Positions 34,235 to 46,245 of a DNA stretch of 64,000 nucleotides are shown here, one piece after another (position 1 is the first letter of the stretch; the number at the start of each line of letters is the position of its first letter). The position numbers and the translations under genes were made by a program. This stretch comes from Topomyia yanbarensis (Eukaryota; Arthropoda; Insecta; Diptera; Culicidae), in NCBI RefSeq assembly GCF_030247195.1, contig NC_080672.1, positions 372,132,166 through 372,196,165 of the forward strand, given 5' to 3'. The notes under the pieces are model-generated. The model did no database searches. It saw only the letters and a program-made list of their open reading frames with translations, and was not told the DNA's origin.

Positions 34235-35500
34235 TGTTTGATTTGATTTGATTTATACCAGGGATTTCAAAAGGCACTGAAATCTGTTCCACTTTAACAA
34301 TCTTTATTTCACAAAAAATACGATATATCAAAGATCCTTAAGCTACGTGAATATTTATTATTGGAAACAAGAAGAAATTCTCTATCGAATTTCCTATAAT
34401 AATCACTTTAAAATTCCACCAATTGACCTCGGTTTTGTTCAAACCAATGCCTAACTATTATCACCAGGAGTCACAGAAAACGCCGTTCAACTGCGGCCAC
34501 TACTATTCACACCCGCATCGAGTGCTGCAATGAAATAAAATTACTTCAATTATTTCCCGCTTGTTGGAACTGAAAATTCATTTATTCGCCAAATGCCGAT
34601 GATTCGCTGAAACGGAAACCAACAGAAATCAAATCAATTTTAAATAGCACCAATTTTCCGTCTCATCCTTTTACCACCAGCCAGCCGACCGACCAAATGC
34701 TAGTGTGAATAAAACACGCTTTGCACAGACACACACACGCACACCCGCAGTCACCTATTCAAACTTTAATGAAAAGAGTTGTTGGGTCGTCAGGTCTGCC
34801 GCCAGCTTTTATGCTAGTTAGTACAATCGCTTACGTGCGTGGCTCCCGCGGGAGCACAAAAAAAATCACGTGATTACACAACTGATTAAACGACTAGAAA
34901 CAGAAAAAAAACCGACGTTTAATCGGGTGTAGATCACAGTGGATAAATAAGCGACAAAAAAGGCTGTACGCTAGTTGGTCAGTAAAAAATAACAAACACG
35001 CGCACAGAAGTCGCTCAGCGGAAAAAAAAACAACCCCATTGAACAGAAACGTTTAATTGAAATTGGATACCGATTCAGTGTGTAAATAGTGGGAGAGTAA
35101 ACGCTGAACCATACAAAGTGGTGCACCAAGCATTTATTTGAATTTCACTCAAAATTGTGACACAAACTGGCATCTGCGATTCTGCAAACTTCCTTTTACG
35201 GGAACGATTTGTCATATCGAGTGACAGAATCGGATCGCCGAACGGTTAAGTGTTGTTTTATAGTGAAAAGCTGAGCCAATTTCAATAAACCTTATAAGGA
35301 ATTTCAGACTGCTCGGCTAAAGGTTGCTAAGAAGCGGTGTACACATCGTGCAGAGTGGGTTTTGAATTCGGTGTATGTTTTCGGTGGAGTTTGGTCACTG
35401 GCCATCCGCCCATTTCATCGTTAATTATAATTGGCAAGGCCACTCCATACGCCGAAGCAACTTACCTTACATACGAGTTTCAGGTAGCAACGTGCCGACA
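34235..35500 (+). other. Unique-looking stretch, possible regulatory or leader-exon region
   Basis: This stretch lacks TE arms and long frames. It contains a CA-rich run near 34727-34745, a perfect palindrome CTCCCGCGGGAG at 34843-34854, and an arthropod initiator word GGTCAGTA (A at 34981) with only a poorly spaced TATA-like GATAAATA at 34942. It could hold an alternative promoter or 5' leader exon for the mucin-like gene, but no splice donor of good quality was identified. Confidence 0.25.
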
Positions 35501-36830
35501 TAATATTGATTGAGTATGTTTTGACTATATTTAAAACCCGATTGCGGTTTGAATGTTGGGAATTTCATTTAGCGAGTTTATTGAGGATTATAGAATCAAT
35601 TTTATTGTTCTCAATAAGATTTTATTTGTAACTCGCATAAATCATTCCAATTCATGAGATTTCGAGTTTTTTTTTTCTTGTAGTCCGGATGATGTGATGT
35701 AGCAAGACGTTCACATCTGTGCTTCATCTCAAACCGAACAAAATGTTGTGTGTTTAACGAATGAGACCAAAGAAAGAATGTTACTCATTCAACATAGATA
35801 TACATTTGAAAATATTTAGCACAGAATTTATAAGCGCAATTCTCATACGTTCAGAAACGACAAAAACCGAAACTAGAGCATAGCAACAGGAAGCTGTCCC
35901 ATCTGGTTGTGAAGACATTTGAGTTTCCCGCTTCCCTATCGATCCAAATGCGTAAAATGAGAACCCTTTTAGTGGCATAAAATTTAACTTGTTTTAGTTC
36001 AAAATATTCGAAAGGTGAATTTTTGAATTCTCCGACATATCTAGAATGTTGATTTTTCTTTCGAACGAAGCGTTGGTCGAACGTATCAAATAATAATAAT
36101 TTCTCTTCGGGAACCTCCGCAAACGATCCCGGATGGTGACATCCCCGGTATTTGGAACCCTTTCCCCCTCCGCCCTATTAGTTAATCTTGTTTGTGATTC
36201 TCACGTGACTAGAATGCACACACCACAGGGGCTCACATCATTTGTCAGTCCATATCCAGTGCACTTAAAATAATTTGATTTATGCCTGTACAATTTTGTC
36301 TAAGCACAAACGACATGGCAGGACGGACCCGGACCCGCCGCCGTCTGAATCTAAATCATTCAACCAGCATAAGTGCGCGACACTTCCCAGGCGCCACCAT
36401 GCCGGTTGCTCTCTGGACGGAATGAAATTGCAGATCACGCGCCGCTCCACCGGACGGGGACCGACCAGTGCAGTGGACTGAATGAATGACGACGACGACG
36501 ACTGCTGTTCGGTGTAAAGTTTTCGCCGTTTCCCCTCGTTTGAAATGAGTTGCATCCAAAAATGGTGACATCGTGGGGTGTGCCGTGATTATTTGCATAG
36601 AATGATCACTATTAGCCGCAATGATGAATGGCCGTCCGTCGTTGAACGGTTTTTTTTTGGGGTGTCGGATTTTGTATGGCACTCGTGGTGTGTGTCCGTG
36701 GCGCCTCCAATTAAAATATCTGCAAGGCTGTCAAATTTAGAATTGGCTTGAGGTGGGAAGGGTTGCTTCAAAAATGAAAGTGAATTTCCGTAGGCTTCTA
36801 TCACAATGGGTTATTCTTGGACTTTGTATG
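35501..36830. other. No gene recognised; GC-richer patch near 36270-36560
   Basis: The patch at 36270-36560 is markedly more GC-rich than its neighbours and supports overlapping frames on both strands (36280-36555 and 36356-36682 on the minus strand). None shows a recognisable domain. It is not obviously repetitive. Confidence 0.35.
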
Positions 36831-36834
36831 CTAA

Positions 36835-37010
36835 ATTAGTTATGAAATTTGCGTTTCGACTTCGTCTCATCAGAATCCGACACTAACTTAGCGACAGAAC
36901 TAAGCTAACTCCGCATTGACGCTAGCTCCAAAAACGGAGACACAATTTGCATTTCTAAGTAAACCCCTAGTTAAACGTCGTGTCCCGCAAGAAAAGGAGC
37001 TCATTTTAAG
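36835..37010. repeat. F2-family core copy
   Basis: AAATTAGTTATGAAATTTGC, CTTCGTCTCATCAGAATCCG, ACACTAACTTAGCGACAGAA and CTCCAAAAACGGAGACACAA, ending in CCGCAAGAAAAGGAGCTCAT. It is nearly collinear with 27055-27240. Confidence 0.75.
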
Positions 37011-37069
37011 CTGGTGAAAACTAATGAAATCGAAATATTTGGTTTGGCTTGGCAAGCCAATTCAAGGTG

Positions 37070-37260
37070 CACTATGCTATATTTTTCCTTAGTGGAGACT
37101 AATTAACGAAAAAAAGTATTTTTTATCCATTAGGGAGAAAATTGTTTAAAAACATCTTTGCGCGTGAAGAGCACAACACCTGACCCTAAATTAATTATGA
37201 AATTTGCGTTTCGACTTCGTCTCATCAGAATGCTGCACTAACTTTGTGAAAGGACTAGAG
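37070..37260. repeat. F2-family left-half copy
   Basis: It starts TATGCTATATTTTTCCTTAG and contains GGGAGAAAATTGTTTAAAAA, GCGTGAAGAGCACAACACCT and the CTCATCAGAATGCTGCACTA core. It lies about 60 bp after another F2 fragment in the same orientation. Confidence 0.7.
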
Positions 37261-37439
37261 GTTTGCTCAGACGTGGCTGTTAAGAATGGCATTTGAAAAA
37301 ACTTTGTTGAAGACAGAAGTGCTCTATGTATACAGCAAATCGAGATATAGAGCAATATTTACAAAATTTATTAAAATCCAATTTTATTCAGTAGAACTTC
37401 TTTATGGTTAGTTTAGGATAGTCAAGCTATGGGAAGAAA

Positions 37440-37780
37440 CGTGTATTTCACATTTCTCTGATATAAAAGTTACCGAAACCTTCTGTAAAGTTGTTTAGAA
37501 CATAAAAAAGCTTTGCAGATGGTTTCGGTAACGTTAATATTAGAGAAACTTCTTAAAGGTTTTTTTTCGCAAATAATCTAATGAATACACAAAGCTTTCA
37601 TGACTTGAATAATAAAAATAATAATAATAATTCGCATTAACTTTGCTGCAGACATCGAGTCCCTAAATAATGTTTTTGGAACAGTTGATTGTCTATTATA
37701 ACTACTAGAAGGATGAATCACCAACAATAATTTTTCAAGTTTTATAATATAATGCGTTGCATTATATTACAAAACTTCTT
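37440..37780. repeat. Two adjacent hairpins
   Basis: Arms at about 37450-37494 and 37510-37555 pair (TTTCTCTGATATAAAAGTTAC with GTAACGTTAATATTAGAGAAA; GGTTTCGGTAA on both strands). A second hairpin at 37737-37778 pairs AAGTTTTATAATATAATGC with GCATTATATTACAAAACTT around GTT. They look like remnants of foldback elements; outer ends were not found. Confidence 0.55.
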
Positions 37781-37789
37781 AGAGGATAC

Positions 37790-38850
37790 TGAGCCTCCAA
37801 AGTTGTTTACATACAGTCTCCGGACATTTGACAATATTGGTGGGTTTACTGAAACTGAAATCAGTGAAACCACAATTCTTTCTGTTCAAGATTTCCGGCT
37901 CAGTGCATGAAATTAGCGGGAATCAATCACGGACGAGCTTCGGTCAGATAGTTAAAAATCTTCTAGCTATTAGAAATGAAAATGATGGCCTGTGCTAGTA
38001 GCACATAACGACACAAACTGCTTAATCCACCAACCGTGTACAGCTCACAAATATTTCCTTCTCGGTATTGTACAGCCCTCCGTTCGCTCCAAGCAGCCAA
38101 ACACGATTGATTATATAAAATAAATCTGTAGCGGACCTATATTTTAAACTTTTCCTCATTTAAGTGTTCGGTTGGTACACAATATTGACGGCTCTGACCG
38201 AGATGAGCTGGAAATTTTCACCATTTTCGAGTAGTTTTCGAAAGATTTTTCAATACACAGTTTTTTCATTACTAACCCTTTGCGACGCAGAGAGACGTAT
38301 ACGTCCCACCTACTTCTCCTAAATTTTTATTGGATTTCTAGTTAGTCTTGACAGATAAATACGAATTCTTTCTTTTAATCAACACTTAGGGATGTAAGGA
38401 GCACAACTAGAACAAAAAATTATGTGAATTTGTTAATTACTTATTAGTTATAAACAATTAAAATCGAAAATCTCGTTTTTTCACAATAAATTCGGCTGTG
38501 TCTGAACTAAAAGTCCTAGAGATAAAAAAAAATTTACAACTATCTCAAACATTGAGCTAAAGAATAGATTTTTTGCAGAATTTTTGTAGGTCAGTTTTTT
38601 GTAAAAAATTATCAAATATGCAAAAATGGAATTTATTATTATGTTGGTCTATAAAAACTTCTGAGAGACAGGGATAACTTCCAAACATAGCATAAAAATT
38701 ATGTGGTTTTTGAGGTCGCTGATTACGATTCTGATAAAAGAATTTGAAATTTCAAAATGGTAGCTACACAAAGGCAACCATTTTTTACAAAATTTACAAT
38801 GAGCATAAAACTCGATTTACGAACGAAATTTTCAGTTATAACGTCACCAT
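37790..38850. other. No gene recognised
   Basis: AT-rich, no domains and no clear repeat arms. Confidence 0.4.
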
Positions 38851-38856
38851 CGTGAT

Positions 38857-39260
38857 CAGCGACCCCAAAAAAGCCCCTAGTATACGTTATAGGTCAATAT
38901 AAAAAAACATGAAATTGACCAAGCACAGTCGCCATATTGAATCCGCCACATTGAATTTTACATTTTCGACGTTAGAATCAGAATCAGCGACCCCGAAAAC
39001 CCGCTTGTATAACATTTTAGGTCTATATAAAAAACCTGAAATTCAGCCAAGCACAGCCGCCATATTGGTTCCCTCATTTTGAATTTTACATTTTCGACGT
39101 CAGACTCAGAATCAGCGACTCCGAAAACCCCGTAAGACGTTTTAGGCCAATATCAAAAAAACATGAAATTAAGCCAAGCACGGTCGCCATATTCGATCCG
39201 TCATTTTGAATTCTACATTTTCGACGTCAGAATCACAATCAGCGACCCCGAAGACCTATA
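38857..39260. repeat. 128-bp tandem repeat
   Basis: CAGCGACCCC (or CAGCGACTCC) starts units at 38857, 38985, 39113 and 39240, periods of 128, 128 and 127 bp. Each unit contains AAAAAACATGAAATT-like, AAGCACAG[TC]CGCCATATT and ACATTTTCGACGT segments. A fainter unit may precede the first. There is no coding signal. Confidence 0.9.
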
Positions 39261-39439
39261 TGAAGCTAAAAATAACAGTATGGCCAATGAAAAAAAAATT
39301 GCGTTCCAAAGGATTAATGCATGTTATACAAACCCCAAATTTTAATACTACATTGCAGAAGTTATTTAAGTTTAATGAAACTTATCAATAAGTTTAATGA
39401 AAGTTATTAACGTTCCAAAACTGACGCGGCTCCCGCAAC

Positions 39440-39495
39440 CGATATTTTGAAACAGGAACCCTATATTGAAAGCTTAAATATATTCTACATTATTA
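39440..39495 (-). repeat. Interspersed repeat R, short copy 4
   Basis: On the minus strand this reads TAGAATATATTTAAGCTTTC, AATATAGGG and TTTCAAAATATCGG, matching the opening of copy R at 55090-55150. It stops after about 55 bp. Confidence 0.35.
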
Positions 39496-39699
39496 CACAT
39501 CAAGCATATTAGAAAAAATGAAACGTGAGTGTCAATTGGCTCATCACCCACAATCTACCGAAACATGTATCAGCCAAACGCACACACAAGCAGAAAAATA
39601 AATTAACTTATCCCAACGCAACTCACAAGCAACACATACACACATTGCACCGTACAGAGTTGAACTTAATCCAACAAACATTGTAAATCAAAAATGTGC

Positions 39700-40300
39700 A
39701 AGCCCCACACGGTCCAACTGTGTACGAGTCAGTGCCCCCTCTGCCGAAACCCCCTAGTATGTTTTTATATATTTTCGGCAATGCCGGCACACACTTAATC
39801 CATGTAAAACTTACACCCGTTTCCCTGCTGTGTGCAGTCTATCGTGCGCTCTCCACCCCGCCTGTGCGAACCGAAACCCTGCCTGTACACAAACGTTTGT
39901 ACCGTCCGTACGGTATAGCCATGATGTCGCTCGTTTAATATTCGAGCGACGAATAGGTACCCTTACACGTGGCGTTAGTAATGTCATTACCGAGCAGTAA
40001 TGTCACTTTTAATGGTAGTGTGAGGCGAATAATGATAGAATTCCCATACAATTCCAGAAATGTTTTTACATAGTAATGACACTTTTAATGTTCTTGTAAG
40101 GGCCCCTAATGATGGATTAAAACGGATACCTCTATTTGTGATCTACCCGTATTTGATTGAGTCACTTAGGTGCGAGTGTGTGTATATTCCAACGTTGCCG
40201 AAACTCCATAGCATCTACCGCTTATTGTACCGTCTGGACAATACAGTCAACATGTTGCTCGTTTGGCAAGTGAGCATCGACTGATACAAAACGAGCACGC
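39700..40300. repeat. Diverged direct duplication flanking a small inverted-repeat element
   Basis: A segment around 39740-39950 (CTGCCGAAACCCCCTAG, TGTACCGTCCG, GATGTCGCTCGTTT) recurs more weakly at about 40190-40275 (TTGCCGAAACTCCATAG, TGTACCGTCTG, CATGTTGCTCGTTT). Between them, 39956-40110 has inverted ends GGTACCCTTACA and TGTAAGGGCCCC with internal pairing of AGTAATG[TA]CA words. The latter looks like a MITE of about 155 bp. Confidence 0.5.
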
Positions 40301-40434
40301 GTGACCTGTATGAATAACTTTCCCGTATGTAATGCTTTTTTTGACGGCTCTGTCTGAAATAGGCTTGCCAATTTTGCGTTTTCTTTGTCGTTATTGAAGG
40401 ATTTTTCTAAAAATCCGCGTTTTGCTGTGTTTAT

Positions 40435-40600
40435 AGCAGTCGTATATTTTGCAAAATTGAATATAAAACACGTGCACATATTTCAGATCAGATAGTGCAA
40501 AAATATTGCGATTTCGTTCAGTAGAACGAAAGTTATTCGCATCTAAAAACTGGGGAAATTTCAGAAATTTTTGAAGCGAGACCCCTGTATTGTAACTTTA
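40435..40600 (-). repeat. Interspersed repeat R, copy 3
   Basis: The minus strand gives CAATACAGGGGTCTC, then TTCTACTGAACGAAAT, TTTTTGCACTATCTGATCTG and AAATATGTGCACGTGTTTTA. This is collinear with the R copies at 7843-7995 and 55117-55275. No histone-like sequence was found downstream of this copy. Confidence 0.55.
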
Positions 40601-40759
40601 GAAATATTCTACTTCAAAAATAGTCATTTACTTCACTTTCTTTATTTTGATAAATTTTCATGGTTATTTTTATAATTGATGACTATTTTTATAATTAATA
40701 ATTGTAAAAAATGAAATTGTCATTGATATCCATCCCAGCACGCTCTAGTGGTTTTTTTT

Positions 40760-41130
40760 GTCGAACAGTGTAAATCCTTTGATACAGAGTGCACAGATTT
40801 GAAAGCCACATTGCACAAAGTGGTTCACGATATACTGATTGCCGAGCTGAACAAATATGTCTGTATGACTAGGTTCTGTGGCTGGCTTCGATTGAATTTC
40901 GTTCATCGTCAAATTGTTGTTTGTATTGGCATTACTCAATCTACTTGTCTTAGGAATAGCTCTACAGTTCCTCAAGGTAGTACACTCGCACCACTGTTAT
41001 TTTCGTTTTTTACTAACAGCGGTGCCGGTATTTTAACTGCTGGTGGCAAGTCGCTAACGATCTTGAAAAATGTTCGTCATTCGTAACAAGTCCTACTTAG
41101 CTTGGGTCTGAACTTGTCCGATAACTCCAG
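40760..41130 (+). pseudogene. Non-LTR reverse transcriptase fragment
   Basis: The plus strand reads LKATLHKVVHDILIAELNKY, then LRLNFVHRQIVVCIGITQS and SSTVPQGSTLAPLLFSFFTN. This is the reverse transcriptase core leading to the V-P-Q-G-S-x-L-x-P-L-L-F motif of jockey- or CR1-like elements. The frame is open for 112 codons from 40748 but the Y-A-D-D region is replaced by unrelated sequence, and both ends are truncated. It is a third RT lineage in the window. Confidence 0.8.
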
Positions 41131-41139
41131 TCTGCAATT

Positions 41140-42950
41140 CCGTTATTGATCGGGACTTACAGAGAATCAGTGAATGATAATGCCTGGGAATAATAAATCA
41201 GCCTACAATATGTATTGTAAGTTATTTATTAATCAATACCGGTGCCGGCCAGGTCCGTGGTACATCGCAGAAGGAAAGGGAAGAAATGTTAGTCCGACAC
41301 TTGATTTTACTAGTGGTTGTATGCTACTGTGCTCTTCACAAGTATAACAGGAGGGATTCGCAATTGTGCTGAAATTGACGATTGATACAAGACTTAAAGA
41401 TTCTCTGGGCGCCCGGTACCAAAATACGTTATAAGAATATCCTAACGACAAATGACGAGAAATATATTTAATTTAAATAGTATTTTTGCGGAAGACGACT
41501 AGCAAAAGAAATGCACCAAAAGATCAATTGTTTTCACACGAGAATATGAAATAATTTTGAGTGACCTAAAACAAGCATTAACTGTACTGGAAAACTTACT
41601 TTTTATGATGGATATACTAGCAATTTCATCCGCGCGTACTTTATTATTAACCTAACTACTAAATAGGGAAGCAAGTAGTATAATCACGAATAGATAAGAA
41701 GAATGATTAGAACAAATTGGATAATTTAGGCTGAAGCAAGATAATAACGGTACCAACCTCCTAGTGGGCACCAACCACTTCCTAGTGGACACCAGCCCCT
41801 GATTACACACGCGCGTTTTTTTATGCTAATTACTTGAACAAGATTGGAGACAATAAGGTCGGTTTTGTCGCAATCAATAATATAATGCATGAACAGCTCA
41901 AAAATATATGAAAGTACTCAATAAAATGAGGAAAATTGTTATAGTGAACATGACTAACATGTCACTTATTGGTAACTGGGTTTCGATCCTACTCACGAAT
42001 TGTCAATTCTCAACCCTCATACATGATTAAAAAGTCATCATTCCTCTCACACAAGACCATGCGTATTCCCCACGCACATTTAAACAATTTTAAGTATATT
42101 CTAATTCATTGTGGTTATGTCTCTGACATTACCCACCCATCTTTTCGCTCGCTTTTCATGATCATCTCTCGATTATGTGATTAGAACATAATGAAAATTC
42201 GAACCAATTCCTTTACATACACCAACGTCTTCCTGTAGTGTTAGCAATATTTATGTTTCATTGAAACAAATAATGCATCTCGCAAAAGTTTAGTAATTTA
42301 CCTCTTTTAAACATTGTTTCATTGAATCAGTATACTTTCTTCTTCAGCATCCGATTTATTAGCAACAATGTTAAACCGTCACGGTGGCAAACCCGACCAT
42401 TTCAACTTTATGTCGTGTCGGTTTCATCTGTTCATGCTTCATGCTGGTGGGAAACGGGCAAAGTGAGTTTGCTTTTATTCCTTCTTCCTATCCAATATGG
42501 TTAAAAAAACATAGCGCACCCGCTTTTCTCGCCAGGGGACCGAAAAGTTAAACAGAAAAATTTAATTTCTTTTTTCACCTAACCAACTGACTGACTAGCG
42601 CTTCATTTCCCGGGGCTGTTGATTTAAACTGCTACAGACAAAAGGGATATAGTGATACTACATCGAAAGCGAGATCCGTAACTTTTAACCTTTTGTTTGG
42701 TTTACGGAAAAAAAACTCTGGTATTTATAACAGAGATTTAGTTTTTCGCGGATTGTTTTAACGGAAACTTTGTTCTTTGTGGTCGACAAAGACAAATTTG
42801 GCTTTTGACTACGATGCCGATGTTATAGGAGACTCTCCAAGTAGAATTTATTAAATGTACTTTTTGGTTTTCAAATATATCTTCTAAGTGTACTTTTTGA
42901 TTTTCTTACATACAGGGTCGGATACATATACTGTATAGGGTTAGGTTTAC
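41140..42950. other. No gene recognised
   Basis: Frames are short and without domains. Two near-copies of CCTAGTGGGCACCA / CCTAGTGGACACCA sit about 24 bp apart near 41760-41800. The sequence GTGGTTATGTCTCTGACATT near 42110 matches the flank of the MITE at 55745-56118 and is preceded by a short piece resembling that MITE's end. Confidence 0.4.
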
Positions 42951-42954
42951 TTGA

Positions 42955-43490
42955 ACGAAAATAATAATTTGTCAAATTTTAATTGATTTTTTGTTTTGAA
43001 AAAGTTAAAATTTCCCCAAAAAAAATCAAGTCTGGCAAGCGAATTGTGGATGTGATAAAATAACTGACTGATTGGACCGATACGAAGTCCACATCAGAAT
43101 GACAAAAAGGCGAACATGGGATCAAAAACTTAAAATCTTTTCGTTGAGATATTAAAAACATTTTCTTGTATCAAGAACGTGAGTTAAGGGTATTTTCATA
43201 TCTAAAAATTTTGATGAGACTTTACAGAAGCTAAGAAATATTCGAAACGATCAGGACGGTGCTACTTCAAAGTGCCACCGTTATGATCCCAATCGCAATC
43301 GTTCAGGCTGAAAATACATTAATAATACAATAATGATTTCTCAAATTTTAATTATTTTTGTGCGTGTGGAAAAAGTTTAAGGTGCGAATCCAGTCATGCA
43401 AGCGATTTGTGGATGTAACAACACAAGTCCTCTTTCTTTACTGATTGACTGAACTAAAACGAAGCCAGAATGGACGAGTCGCGACTCTCT
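42955..43490. repeat. Diverged tandem duplication, period about 375 bp
   Basis: CTCAAATTTTAATT..TTTTTG, AAAAAGTT, GCAAGCGA[AT]TTGTGGATGT and ACGAAG[TC]C words occur in order at about 42970-43090 and again at about 43340-43465. There is no coding content. Confidence 0.5.
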
Positions 43491-43719
43491 ATTGAAAGTG
43501 TTAAACACTTTTACCGACATCTTCCGTTTTAATTCCACTATGACGAAAAAAGCGGAAGATATCGTTAAAAGTAATTAATATAACATTCCACTAAGTCGCT
43601 CAAAAACACTGTTTTTGTTAAAGTGTATTGGAAGTGCTAAGAAAGTTTTCGTCTTTGCGGAATGAAAGCACAGATGCAGGTTACGCATGCATCTGTCAAC
43701 AAACAGGGATGTCACATTG

Positions 43720-43945
43720 AAATCTGTGTTTCGGTCAAAAATATCATTTTACCATCTGTGATAGCTGAAACAGGAAAAAAATCTGTGACAAATTTCCGAA
43801 AAATCTGTAAAAAATCACAATATTTCCAAAAATCTATCAAATTTTTATCCAAATGCCAAAAATCTACCATCTGTGAAAAAGAATCTGTGATCAAGAATTG
43901 TGAAAAAAAATCTGACATAACAGAAAAATCTGTGAATATACCCTG
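43720..43945. repeat. Short AAATCTGTGA-type repeats
   Basis: About eight copies of AAATCTGT[GA] or AAATCTA at irregular spacings of about 15-30 bp. The plus-strand frame 43662-43970 is Lys/Ser-rich only because of these repeats. Confidence 0.6.
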
Positions 43946-44327
43946 CCAACAAATTCACCTCAAACATTGAACCCAAGCGTACAAAGCAAAATGAGTCAAC
44001 GCTGATGATGATGGGTAGAGCGATAGAGACAACTAGTACCACGACACTATGCTAACCGTGTTTGCAAATGGAACTCGAATGCACCAGCAGTTTTGTGTAT
44101 GAATAATTGTGTTCGAGATTGTACATAAAAGTGTGCTGGAAACGAGCACAACACAAAAGAAAGCATAGCACTGGTCCACTGGGTAGCGTACCTCCACAGG
44201 CAGTGTAACGGACTTTTCACTCAGCTACACTGGCTGTGAAAACACACAGCGCAGTAATCTGCTCCGCCTGCCGTTCAACAGGCAACTGAGCTTGTCCGGC
44301 CAAATCCGTTCTTTAAATAGTCGATGA

Positions 44328-44335
44328 TGACGTCA
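44328..44335. promoter_or_regulatory. Perfect CRE palindrome TGACGTCA
   Basis: TGACGTCA is the consensus cAMP-response element bound by CREB/ATF bZIP factors. It lies in repeat-poor sequence in the giant intron. A single 8-bp match can occur by chance in 64 kb, so function is not claimed. Confidence 0.25.
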
Positions 44336-44759
44336 TTCATAGAAGCGTAGCGCGCTAGGTACACAAATCTGTCGTACCGGGCTTGGGAAGCGCTATCTTC
44401 TGTGTGTAAATGCGCGATATTTTCACAAGGTTGTAAATTATTTAAATTTTTAATGCCATGATATCAAAAATCTTTGGCTTTATCTATTGAAATCTATTCT
44501 TAGAAGCATTCCGGGGCGATTTGTGCAAAAAATTTCAAAATATATCGTGAGATGGCTGAATTATATGCGTTTAAAATTGGACCACTTTTCGTTACATACC
44601 ATTTTTGTAGAAGTGCACCCCCATATCGAAAACAAAGACGTAGTCCTACGTCAAAAAGAGTTGGAAAAGAACCCCAAGCAACTATATGTTTCCAAAGTAT
44701 GTAGTTTCTTAAAACGCATTAAGGACCGTAACGGAAATATGCTACCACATATATTTATG

Positions 44760-45290
44760 TGCGTTTGACTGCCATCTTTCGTTTGTTTGAAATTGTATTC
44801 TCGAGTTCTGCAACGACCAGATACATGCATTTTGATAGACAACGAGACCTATTTGAAAGAGGTCTCATAAGCCCTTCCAGATTCACAATATTATACTGCC
44901 TTTGTAGGGTAGGATGTAAGCGATGGGGATAGTTCGAGTAAAATGGAGAAATTTGATCGAAAAGTATCGGTATGGCAAGCAATATGTTCCTGCGGTTTGA
45001 AATCTACCATGTTTTACACTACCGAAACTATAAATGCAAAAATCTATCGATCCGCCTGCAATGTCTGTTGACTTTTATATTCATCAAGCAATGAGAACTA
45101 TAGAGACGCTCGAAATAATTTGTGCTGAAGCATTCAACAAAGTGGAAAACACTTGGCCGGAAGTTGATAAAAACTGTTCGATAAAAATTTCGAAAATTTG
45201 TGGAGAAACTGTATTACTTTCATTTGGTCTTCACAATGTTCAAGTTCAATCGCATACAATTGGAAGAAAAATATGTGGATAACTTATTTT
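44760..45290 (+). pseudogene. Tc1/mariner-superfamily transposase remnant
   Basis: The plus strand reads RPDTCILIDNETYLKEVS near 44820, then ALPDSQYYTAF, EKFDRKVSVWQAICSCGLKS near 44955-45000 and ETINAKIYRSA. This is the DDE-domain series D-x-E-T-Y...L-P-x-x-x-Y-Y-T...WQAICSCG, with the usual D-D-E-T-Y changed to D-N-E-T-Y. Stops interrupt it. A following frame (45034-45282) may be its decayed C-terminus, and a preceding frame (44487-44768) its decayed N-terminal half. Related to the relic at 16160-16425 but more similar to a full-length protein. Confidence 0.7.
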
Positions 45291-45299
45291 TGTTACAGT

Positions 45300-46240
45300 C
45301 CTAATGTCGTGATTTTCAAATGACCCCAAAAACTTTAAAACCATTAGAAAGCTTCCCTCAATTTGGTAGTTGGGAAGACATGTATTGCGTTTTGACTTTG
45401 TCTCATCAGTATCTGTCTCCGATTTAACACTAGATTGAGGTTAAATATAAAAGTATAACACAACGTGTCTTTGCGAATTGAACAACAATGGTGTTTTGGA
45501 TTCGTTTACCGTAAATGAGTGGGTAACCGGTTATTTTGTGTTGTCCTCAGCACTGCCCTTATATGCAAAAGTGACGTAAACGCCAGCGAGTATATTTTTC
45601 AGGAAATCAATTTTTGTCCTGTGTGATGCTGGAGAAAGCATGCCTTCGTGAATTATTTATTTTTTGCGTTTCATAAGGTTATTTTTATTTTTATTTAAAG
45701 TCGTCCGCACTTAAAAGGTTTCCATGGTGCACTTACCGTCTAATTACAGTATTGGCAAGTAGATATATACTCTTGAGGGGGCACAGCGTGGTTTGTGTAA
45801 TTTTAGTTTCGTATATTTTGAATTGTATAGACAAGTAGAAAAGACCGACTGGCATCCTCACCACGACAACGGAATACCTGAAGTTAGTTGTAATGGCTTC
45901 CACTTGTCTTAATTGCAACATGTATTTTGACATTGAAAATGTCTTACTGCACTATCTGGGGTAGGGTGTCATTCTAAGACCCAAAATCAAACGATGTCAC
46001 GGTTTTTGCGTCACTATTTTGAACGCTAATAACTTTGTTATTTATGAACGGATTTCCGTCTGTTTACTACCAAACCATTCAGAATTAACTGATTAACTGT
46101 TTTTGTATTTCAATTGCACACTACTGAAAAAAAAGAAAAATTAATAGATCTCGGAAAACGTAAAAACCCCCATACATCAGTCAATCTATCCCTGGCAGAG
46201 CCGTCAATAGGGAGTACTTAAGCAACTCAATCAGCTACGG
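45300..46240. other. No gene recognised
   Basis: A short F2-like fragment lies near 45380-45420 (TTTTGACTTTGTCTCATCAG). The word GGGGCACAGCGTGGTTTGTG at 45778 resembles sequence around the promoter at 46255. Otherwise nothing was seen. Confidence 0.4.
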
Positions 46241-46245
46241 GAGGC

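Noticed and set aside
36280..36682. Possible coding exon in the GC-richer patch
   Set aside because: Overlapping frames on both strands, no domain, no convincing splice borders.
38857..39260. Regular repeats that could suggest a CRISPR-like array
   Set aside because: Units are continuous 128-bp tandem copies without distinct spacers, in eukaryotic DNA.
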